Assembly: GCA_017961765.1 (NCBI GenBank) | Contig: JAGCWQ010000132.1 | Location: 1-39,005 of the forward strand | DNA: 39,005 nucleotides | Origin: Paludibacteraceae bacterium | GTDB lineage: Bacteria; Bacteroidota; Bacteroidia; Bacteroidales; Paludibacteraceae | Direction: 5' to 3' | Part shown: piece by piece, positions 33,091-39,005 of the stretch | Position numbering within the stretch: position 1 is the stretch's first letter | How the letters are laid out: every line of letters starts with the position of its first letter | Notes under the pieces: model-generated | Database searches by the model: none | The model's input: only the letters and a program-made list of their open reading frames with translations | What the model was told of the DNA's origin: nothing | Program-made: the position numbers and the translations under genes

Positions 33091-34134
33091 CTACCTTCCA
33101 CTTGCCGAGCTATTCGTGTTTGAGGATACCTTCTTCGTCCCACGCAGCTTCTCTTTTAACGACGGACTATAAACGACCCGATACCCTCCCTTTTTGTTCG
33201 GGGAAGAGAGGATGAAATAGGCCATTAGGGATTTGTCCTTCGCCAAAATTTGGAGTGCACGTTTAGAACCCATAACCATAAAGGCCGTGGCATAGGCATC
33301 AGCTGTCATGCAATCCTCCGCAATGACCGTACTTGACAGGATGTCCTGTTGAACAGGATAGCCCGTGTGAGGGTCTATCGTATGAGCATACTTTTTCCCC
33401 TCCTTATAGTAGAACTTGCGATAATTGCCACTTGTCGCCACCCCTCCATTTGTTAACAAAAGGACATCCTGCACCTTCTTATTGACGGAAAGAGAATCCT
33501 CCTCGGGTGTGTTGATGCCGATGCTCCATGGTTTTCCTTTCGAGTTGCGTCCACGCAGGGAGACCTCACCCCCTATCTCAACCATATAGTTGCGAACACC
33601 ACGTTGGGAAAGCCACTCGCCAACCACATCACAGGCATACCCCTTAGCAATACTTGAAGCGTCGAGAATAGTTCGAGAATCATTTTTCCTTACGCGGCCC
33701 TCCTCGTCTATTTCAATGCTTTTATAGTCCACGAAACGGAGTAGGCTATCCACCATGGCAGGTGTGACATTGCCTCTGTTTTTGAAACCGAATCCCCACA
33801 AATTGACCAAAGGGCCAACTGTCATATCAAAGGCCCCATCCGTATGCTTGGAAACCTTCCTGCCACATTCCAAGACCTTTCTGAGATGATGATTTATGCG
33901 GACAGAGCTATCATTACTATTGATCCGGGAAAGAAGGGATTTCTCATTGAACATCGAAAGCGAATTGTCTATTTCACGAAACAAAGATTCAATGCTATCC
34001 TGATAATTCTCCTTGCCTTGATAGGATATATGATAGGTGGTATGAAAAGCATCACCCTCTAAAAAAACATAGTTCTGGGCATCCAAAGACACCCAGAACA
34101 ACAATAAGCTAATAAATATGGTTAATCGATTCAT
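33091..34134 (-). CDS. apbE: FAD:protein FMN transferase (ApbE)
   Basis: A 347-residue exported enzyme: signal peptide (about 1-18, ending SLDA), then ApbE signatures EIDNSLSMFNEKSLLSRIN, ILDASSIAKGYACDVVG, VEIGGEVSLRGRN, GGVATSGNYRKFYY with YAHTIDPHTGYPVQ, and MTADAYATAFMVMG (Mg-binding Asp). ApbE attaches FMN from FAD to a Thr/Ser of target proteins in the periplasm or on the surface. Its ATG overlaps the stop of the preceding 577-residue protein (ATGA), so the two should act together; that protein carries a D-x-x-T-S-A-T sequence resembling a flavinylation site. There is a separate small secreted protein gene at the head of the operon. Confidence 0.92.
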   Translation of the reverse strand: MNRLTIFISLLLFWVSLDAQNYVFLEGDAFHTTYHISYQGKENYQDSIESLFREIDNSLSMFNEKSLLSRINSNDSSVRINHHLRKVLECGRKVSKHTDGAFDMTVGPLVNLWGFGFKNRGNVTPAMVDSLLRFVDYKSIEIDEEGRVRKNDSRTILDASSIAKGYACDVVGEWLSQRGVRNYMVEIGGEVSLRGRNSKGKPWSIGINTPEEDSLSVNKKVQDVLLLTNGGVATSGNYRKFYYKEGKKYAHTIDPHTGYPVQQDILSSTVIAEDCMTADAYATAFMVMGSKRALQILAKDKSLMAYFILSSPNKKGGYRVVYSPSLKEKLRGTKKVSSNTNSSASGR

Positions 34135-35864
34135 TTCTTAGCCGTATTTTCTTGTACAAAAAGTTTTATAGACTTCTCACATTGTGCGTCGTCGTTTTCC
34201 AACACACCGGCTGCCAACCAATAGGCATATTTTCCTCCACAATAATCTGTGGCTCCTTCCATACTATCCCCATAACGGAACTCAATATGGTAGGTGTCAA
34301 TTGGATTATCCGAGCGCAAGAAGAAATAAGTAAACTCGTCCTCATTGTCATCATCACTTTTATAGTAGTGGAAATCGTAGGTCGCATTGTAGGCAATATT
34401 CGAATAGGTATGGGAAAAAATCTCATTGCCCTTCGCATCAAGACCTTTTATCCGTCTGCCCTCGAAAACGAAACGGGAAACTCCTTGTTGGAAGTGGCAA
34501 CTGAATTGCATCTCTTCCGTGAATCCATTCGAGCAATCCCCATATTTTTTTGTAGCTTCGGCTCCCGTCAAATCACCCAACATCGAGTTTTTCAAGTAGT
34601 TGGCCGTAGCTACTGCACTTTCTTCATCACCGACAGCCTTCGCACACTCACTAATCCAAAGGCTATCCCATTTTGCATTGACAATACCCTCTTCACTAAA
34701 CAACTCGACATAGGTTCCTGCAAGTTTTTTCTGGAATTCAGTGGCTTGTCCTTCCTCAGTAATGGTAATGGATGAAGTCAAGGAGATGTACTTGTCGCTA
34801 TTGAAAGTCACAGAGAAGGAGGTACCCGACTCCACCTCACCATTGAGAGTAAGGGATCCGTCCTTATAACTATAATCTTCCTCAGCCAAAACTTGTGCAG
34901 AACGACCAGAGCCCTTCTTTACGATAGCAAGCGTATAGTTGGCATCCGTAGGAACGTTGTCGAAAGCAATTGCTATGATTGGATTTTTGCCAGCAGGAGA
35001 TGCCCCCAAACTGAGCGATGCAGCGTTTTGCTGCTTCACATAGAGGTTACAATCGATAGAGACATTATCCATTCCCTTCAACAAGTAGGTTATGTTGGTG
35101 ATGGTCTTGCCTTGCAAACCTGCCGTATGTGTATAGGCAGGATGATTGCCATGAGGCTCCACGAACTCCTTCACACAGAAAGCCATCTCCAATGTGTTTA
35201 ACCATAGATTGTTCAACGGAGTAAGGGCATATTTCTGTCCGTTGCTAGTGGTGATAATTGCGCCCTGCAAGTTCGCAGAAGGGATATCATCACGAGTAAT
35301 ATCTCCGCTTAGGGAAATACCATAATTTCCCCAAGAGAAAGCACCTGCATTGAGAGATACAGTCACCCCGCTCTTTGCAACCGGGGTACTATTATAGGCA
35401 CTGAAGGACCCGTCGGATTTCAACAATTTATACTCGGAAAACAGAGTGTCTTCAACAAAAGAAAAACGTCTCTTTTCTTCCACAGAAAGCGCCTTATACA
35501 AGGCTTCTGGAATGGCAACACTCACCGCCTTGACTCCTAATATCTGTCTTCCATCCTCCGAAGAGAGACATGCTGAGAATCTTGTCGCCTTGCCACTTGT
35601 AGCAGACGTGAACACGTCCACTCCATCCGCCTCAAGCGACGAGGCTGATTGACAAAGTTCACCCGCATAAAACTCGCTCCATGCCATATCGGTAGTGGCA
35701 AAGTGGAGCGTATCTGAATGTTGGATTGGATTAAACTCAATATTCTTAACCAAATCCCTTTCGTACGACACTTGGGAACCGTCCTTGAGATTGACGATGA
35801 CGTTTTGAGCCTGCACATACGATCCGATGAGGCCACAAGCCGCCAATGCTATTATTTTTTTCAT
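34131..35864 (-). CDS. Secreted protein with DxxTSAT motif and ZinT-like C-terminal domain
   Basis: A 577-residue secreted protein: signal peptide (1-20, ending SYVQAQ), then NVIVNLKDGSQVSYERDLVKNIEF, a phrase common at the start of Bacteroidales secreted proteins. Residues 83-89 read DVFTSAT; in FMN-binding domains the ApbE target is D-x-x-S/T-G-A-T. I therefore propose it as the substrate of the adjacent ApbE. Residues about 390-577 resemble the ZinT/YodA calycin fold: LAGTYVELFSEEGIVN, GVSRFVFEGRRIKGLD, DEFTYFFL, TYHIEFRYG. That fold binds zinc or other metals through His residues. Both domain calls are from memory of motifs and the ZinT one is moderate. Confidence 0.6.
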   Translation of the reverse strand: MKKIIALAACGLIGSYVQAQNVIVNLKDGSQVSYERDLVKNIEFNPIQHSDTLHFATTDMAWSEFYAGELCQSASSLEADGVDVFTSATSGKATRFSACLSSEDGRQILGVKAVSVAIPEALYKALSVEEKRRFSFVEDTLFSEYKLLKSDGSFSAYNSTPVAKSGVTVSLNAGAFSWGNYGISLSGDITRDDIPSANLQGAIITTSNGQKYALTPLNNLWLNTLEMAFCVKEFVEPHGNHPAYTHTAGLQGKTITNITYLLKGMDNVSIDCNLYVKQQNAASLSLGASPAGKNPIIAIAFDNVPTDANYTLAIVKKGSGRSAQVLAEEDYSYKDGSLTLNGEVESGTSFSVTFNSDKYISLTSSITITEEGQATEFQKKLAGTYVELFSEEGIVNAKWDSLWISECAKAVGDEESAVATANYLKNSMLGDLTGAEATKKYGDCSNGFTEEMQFSCHFQQGVSRFVFEGRRIKGLDAKGNEIFSHTYSNIAYNATYDFHYYKSDDDNEDEFTYFFLRSDNPIDTYHIEFRYGDSMEGATDYCGGKYAYWLAAGVLENDDAQCEKSIKLFVQENTAKK

Positions 35865-35915
35865 ACTCTAGTTGTTTTCTTTGAATGTATTAGTTGCTAT
35901 TTATCAGATCCACAT

Positions 35916-36398
35916 CTACTTGGCATTTCTTCCAGAAACCACCTTGAAGGAGTTGCTTGTGGTCTTCACAAGGAAGACATTTATTCTCCCCGTGTCAAAA
36001 AAGAGTTCCGCACGACCATCTCCATCGGCTTTTCCCTGGACGACAATCCGCCCATTCATATCATAAACAAAAATATCTTCTCCCGATTTTAGTCCACGCG
36101 CCTGCAATCCCCCATTGAAGGAGAAGACTTCCCCTTTAGTTTCCACTTCGTCGATGCTTGTCTCATTTTTCCCATAGGCAAACGAGCGATACTGGTCAAT
36201 GGGATAAAACACCTTTTGATCATCTGTTCTAAGTTCGATATATTGATCATGAAAATAGACATCAGGATGGGATGAAAGCAAGAATGTGGTTGTCTGTCCA
36301 CTGGCATCAGAGACGACAAGGCTCTCCGCCGCCCACAATTGACTCGATGTGAACAACGTTGCCGCAGCAAGACAAAGCAAAGAGTGTATATGTTTCAT
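35916..36398 (-). CDS. Small secreted protein, T9SS-sorting-like C-terminus
   Basis: A 160-residue protein: signal peptide (1-23, ending LWA), then LVVSDASGQTTTFLLSSHPDVYFHD as often found in Bacteroidales cell-surface proteins, and a C-terminal module VYDMNGRIVVQGKADGDGRAELF with VFLVKTTSNSFKVV. This module resembles the C-terminal domains recognised by the type IX secretion system in related phyla. It heads an operon with the 577-residue protein (51-base gap) and apbE. Function unknown. Confidence 0.6.
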   Translation of the reverse strand: MKHIHSLLCLAAATLFTSSQLWAAESLVVSDASGQTTTFLLSSHPDVYFHDQYIELRTDDQKVFYPIDQYRSFAYGKNETSIDEVETKGEVFSFNGGLQARGLKSGEDIFVYDMNGRIVVQGKADGDGRAELFFDTGRINVFLVKTTSNSFKVVSGRNAK

Positions 36399-36423
36399 TT
36401 TGCCAAATTTTATAATTCCGAGG

Positions 36424-36464
36424 CAAAGGTAGAGCTAATAGGCAGGCTGGAAAATCCCATAAAA
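36424..36464 (-). promoter_or_regulatory. Promoter of the secreted-protein/apbE operon
   Basis: GGGATTT (36452-36458), 20 bases, TACCTTTG (36424-36431), about 26 bases before the ATG. ATTTTATGGGATTT overlaps, a variant of the AATAGGGATTG box. Confidence 0.5.
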
Positions 36465-36595
36465 TAGCTATTTCAACGAGAGGAGATAGTCATTGGAGAG
36501 GATGTCATAATCAAAGGGAAGGCCATGTCACATACGTAAGAGTGTACAGTCATCACTGTCGGTTAACAATAGGGATGCAGGCTAGGGCTGCCCTA

Positions 36596-37207
36596 TCAAG
36601 CCATGGGACTCTCCCCACTTCTCCTGCATTCTACATACATCAAGTCTATCCTACCCTTCAGGAGTTCAGACTTTCCGATTTCCCATCCGTGGGCTTGGAG
36701 AAACGTGGCATATTGCTCCGCCGTCCATTCGTGGGCGAACTTGACTCCGACAAGGCTTAGGATTCGTTGCCACAGATTCTTTCTTTCATTGAAAACGAAG
36801 TTCGGGGCTATCAAGATTCCACCCCTTTTCAAGACTCGGTCTATCTCCTTCAAAGCCAATTCGGGATGAGGCATGATGTGCAACGCGCTGGCTATTATCA
36901 CGACATCAAAGGATTGGTCGGCATAAGACAAGTCCGTAGCATCCGCCACTTCAAAAACGACATTGGAAGGGCATTCCCCCTTCTGGGCTGTTTCAATCAT
37001 CTTAGGGGCGAAATCTGTGGCAATCACGCTCTCCGCACTGCCTGCTATGTGTTTCGCAATCATTCCTGGCCCCGTAGCCAATTCGAGGACTCTCTTACCT
37101 GCAACCATCAACGAAATTTGGTCATACAAGTAGTCGTAGATACTCTTCTGCGACTTCATCACACACTCATAAAACGGTGCGTAAATATTCCAAACTCTAT
37201 TTTCCAT
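36596..37207 (-). CDS. Class I SAM-dependent methyltransferase (UbiE/Methyltransf_11 type)
   Basis: A 203-residue protein with motif I VLELATGPGMIA (about residues 39-50), ATDFAPKMIETA, VADATDLSYADQSFDVVIIA, and the post-motif LKRGGILIAPNF. It should methylate a small molecule or lipid using SAM; the acceptor is unknown. ATG 37207 is chosen because it begins the typical MENRVWNIYAPFY phrase that precedes the fold; upstream in-frame codons would run over the promoter. It is monocistronic, divergent from the barrel gene at 37403. Confidence 0.85.
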   Translation of the reverse strand: MENRVWNIYAPFYECVMKSQKSIYDYLYDQISLMVAGKRVLELATGPGMIAKHIAGSAESVIATDFAPKMIETAQKGECPSNVVFEVADATDLSYADQSFDVVIIASALHIMPHPELALKEIDRVLKRGGILIAPNFVFNERKNLWQRILSLVGVKFAHEWTAEQYATFLQAHGWEIGKSELLKGRIDLMYVECRRSGESPMA

Positions 37208-37231
37208 ACTTTTCCTTTTTAGTTCACGAAG

Positions 37232-37268
37232 CAAAAATAGAATAAAGGTTTTGCAGTCAGGTTGCAAA
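37232..37268 (-). promoter_or_regulatory. Promoter of methyltransferase gene with TTTGCAACC box
   Basis: TTTGCAACC (37260-37268), exactly 20 bases, TATTTTTG (37232-37239). Same box and spacing as upstream of the methyltransferase at 3244-3909. Confidence 0.55.
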
Positions 37269-37360
37269 TGCAAGTTGCGTCAATATCAGTAACCATTTAT
37301 AGGGATGCCGACAGCACCAATTCCCCATTTTTAAGTATATTTCAATAGAATAGGTCGGAA

Positions 37361-37368
37361 TACTTTTG
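37361..37368 (+). promoter_or_regulatory. -7 box (TACTTTTG) of the barrel gene at 37403
   Basis: TACTTTTG followed by GC fits TAnnTTTG. The -33 position is TAT rather than TTG. About 55 bases upstream, ATAGGGAT (37299-37306) in AACCATTTATAGGGATG resembles the other AATAGGGATTG sites. Confidence 0.5.
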
Positions 37369-37402
37369 CAGCGTCGAAAATGTGGAATTAACAAAACGGA
37401 AA

Positions 37403-38884
37403 ATGAAGAGAATAATAAGCGTAATGATGCTGAGTTCGTTGGGATTAGGAGCAGTGAATGCTCAAGAGACTCAGCCTACTCCATACGACTCACTTTTAAA
37501 ACGGATAGAATATCTGGAGCAACAAAGAGCGAAGAAAGACACCATAGTGATTATCAAAGAGGTTCCCGTCGAATCGGTTCTGATTCAAGAAGAGTACGTT
37601 TCGGAATCAGAAGAGGAGCAATCCCCAAAGCACTACGACGGAGACCCCTCCTTCAAGAAATATCAATTCGGCAGTTATGGTGAAATGTTGGCACGCCATA
37701 AAGACTATAGCTACAACCGTTGGAGCGGAACTGGAGCCTACCGAATGAATCGTTCCGAGATCTCCATTCCCCGATTTACGTTGGCAGGCGACTACAAATT
37801 CAACCGATGGTTCCAATTAGGAGCAGAAATTGAATTCGAGGCTGGCGGCGTAGGCACGGAATGGGAGCAAGAGACAGGCTCCGGCGCAGAAAACGGTGAA
37901 TTGGAAAGCGAATGGGAGAAAGGTGGAGAGGTAGCTCTCGAACAATTTCATATCACCGTCCCTTTCCTTCGTGAACTCAACCTCAGGATGGGACATATAA
38001 TCGTGCCTGTCGGCCTCACCAACGCCCACCACGAACCCTTCTTCTATTTCGGGACAAGCCGGCCAGAGGGAGAAACCAGCATAGTGCCTTCCACTTGGCA
38101 CGAAACAGGTTTGGAACTATTCGGAACGATAGGAGACGGCTATGCCACCTTCAACTACCAAGCAGAGTTGGTAAACGGTGTTACCGTTGATGGATTTGAC
38201 AAATACAAATTTTTGGGAGGAGCCAAACAAGGTTTGTTCGAACAAGACATCCTCACAAGCCCAGCCATCGTAGGACGCATAGAGTACGAAGGTGTTCCCG
38301 GCCTAAGAATCGGAGGAAGCATCTATTGGTGCGACGATGCCGGCAAAAACTCCAATTATCCCCACTACTACAGCACATTCAAAGTTCCCGTACGGATATT
38401 CAACGGCGACATCCAATACATCAACCGTTGGGTGACACTCCGTGCAAACGCCCTACACGGCAACATCGGCAACACGAATAAACTGACCCGTTCGACCTTG
38501 GGCAGGACCAGTGCGGCCTATAGTGGGAACAGCCCGGTAGCCAAATATGCCGTCAGCTACGGAGGTGAAATCGGTGTGAACATCGGCACCCTCTTCCAAT
38601 GCCAAAAGCCAGTAAAGGTTTATCCTTTAGCCCGTTACGAATACTACAACCCGCAAGAGAAATTGGACGACAAATGGGTGGGCGAAGTGGAGGATCCGCG
38701 TTGCCAAGTGGCAGCATGGACTTTCGGCGTAAACTGGTATGCCCTGCCCTACCTCGTAATCAAGGGAGATTGGACATCCCGCCACATCGGCACCAACAAT
38801 GCATTCGATTGGAAGACCGACTACATCTCGGAAAACGATTTTTCAATCAGCATTGCCTATGAAACATGGTTCAGCAAGAAATAA
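37403..38884 (+). CDS. Outer-membrane porin-like beta-barrel protein
   Basis: A 493-residue protein: signal peptide (ATG 37403, MKRIISVMMLSSLGLGAVNAQ), a short coiled segment (SLLKRIEYLEQQRAKKDT), an acidic linker, then a beta barrel with GSYGEMLARH, ISIPRFTLAGDYKFNRWFQL, LRMGHIIVPVGLTNAHHEPF and a C-terminal Phe-rich strand (FSISIAYETWFSKK). ATG 37403 is preferred over the GTG at 37382 because it directly precedes the signal peptide. The family is found beside surface lipoproteins; here a lipoprotein gene follows after 27 bases. The solute is unknown. Confidence 0.75.
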   Translation: MKRIISVMMLSSLGLGAVNAQETQPTPYDSLLKRIEYLEQQRAKKDTIVIIKEVPVESVLIQEEYVSESEEEQSPKHYDGDPSFKKYQFGSYGEMLARHKDYSYNRWSGTGAYRMNRSEISIPRFTLAGDYKFNRWFQLGAEIEFEAGGVGTEWEQETGSGAENGELESEWEKGGEVALEQFHITVPFLRELNLRMGHIIVPVGLTNAHHEPFFYFGTSRPEGETSIVPSTWHETGLELFGTIGDGYATFNYQAELVNGVTVDGFDKYKFLGGAKQGLFEQDILTSPAIVGRIEYEGVPGLRIGGSIYWCDDAGKNSNYPHYYSTFKVPVRIFNGDIQYINRWVTLRANALHGNIGNTNKLTRSTLGRTSAAYSGNSPVAKYAVSYGGEIGVNIGTLFQCQKPVKVYPLARYEYYNPQEKLDDKWVGEVEDPRCQVAAWTFGVNWYALPYLVIKGDWTSRHIGTNNAFDWKTDYISENDFSISIAYETWFSKK

Positions 38885-38911
38885 AAAAACAATAATTTAA
38901 ATTCTATAAAA

Positions 38912-39005
38912 ATGAAGCAATTTTTCAAGTATGCCGTAGCCCTGACAATGGGTGTGGCAACAACAGCAGGCATGATGACCTCCTGCGACGACGACGATGA
39001 TGACG
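38912..39005 (+). CDS. Surface lipoprotein, N-terminal fragment cut by right edge
   Basis: ATG 38912 begins MKQFFKYAVALTMGVATTAG, then MMTSC and a run of Asp residues. This is a lipoprotein signal with a Bacteroides surface-export tag. Only 31 residues are visible. Pairing with an outer-membrane barrel gene 27 bases upstream resembles barrel-imelysin (M75/EfeO-type) pairs, but the visible part carries no family information. Confidence 0.65.
   Translation, partial: MKQFFKYAVALTMGVATTAGMMTSCDDDDDD

Overview
The window looks like a chromosomal segment of a Bacteroidales bacterium. The support is the Bacteroidetes-type -7 promoter box TAnnTTTG upstream of most transcription units, surface-lipoprotein signals (Cys followed by an Asp run), short TonB-dependent receptors, a complete hmuYRSTUV-type haem operon and a DUF4374-type lipoprotein. 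I cannot name genus or species. No rRNA, tRNA, CRISPR array, insertion sequence or origin was seen.

Layout. 1-312: N-terminus of a GH94 phosphorylase cut by the left edge. 669-3100 (minus): OprB-like porin, hemerythrin protein and a LuxR-type regulator with a degenerate receiver domain. 3244-3909 (minus): SAM methyltransferase. 4186-5457 (plus): unknown lipoprotein, followed by short gene relics at 5464-5826. 5811-14943 (minus): haem operon in the order calycin-like lipoprotein, HmuY, HmuR, HmuS (membrane-anchored CobN-like chelatase), HmuT, HmuU (ExbB/MotA-like), HmuV (DUF2149). 15188-16898 (plus): a two-gene ATPase / TOPRIM-like module inserted between two iron operons. 17061-20444 (minus): TonB receptor plus DUF4374-type beta-propeller lipoprotein resembling XusA/XusB of xenosiderophore uptake. 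20705-22012 (plus): enolase. 22121-27331 (minus): RND exporter, LolA-like lipoprotein-sorting protein, outer-membrane barrel and ZIP metal transporter. 27692-32929 (minus): TetR regulator, two half-size ABC transporters and a ketopantoate-reductase-like enzyme. 33091-36398 (minus): two secreted proteins and the flavin transferase ApbE. 36596-37207 (minus): second SAM methyltransferase. 37403-39005 (plus): outer-membrane barrel and the start of a surface lipoprotein.

How it fits together. Most of the window reads as a metal/haem acquisition and envelope-transport island: haem capture and dechelation, siderophore-type uptake, a YbtPQ/IrtAB-like ABC pair, a ZIP transporter and a possible metal-binding secreted protein. 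The promoters repeat. The haem and Xus-like operons share a core promoter and a 17-base start-site block. Three units have AATAGGGATTG exactly 20 bases upstream of the -7 box, and both methyltransferases share TTTGCAACC at the same spacing. A terminator-plus-palindrome cassette occurs twice, before the ABC operon and before the RND operon. The upstream copy at the RND operon still carries the promoter and the first codons of a tetR-like gene whose body is missing, so the TetR regulator probably controls both operons.
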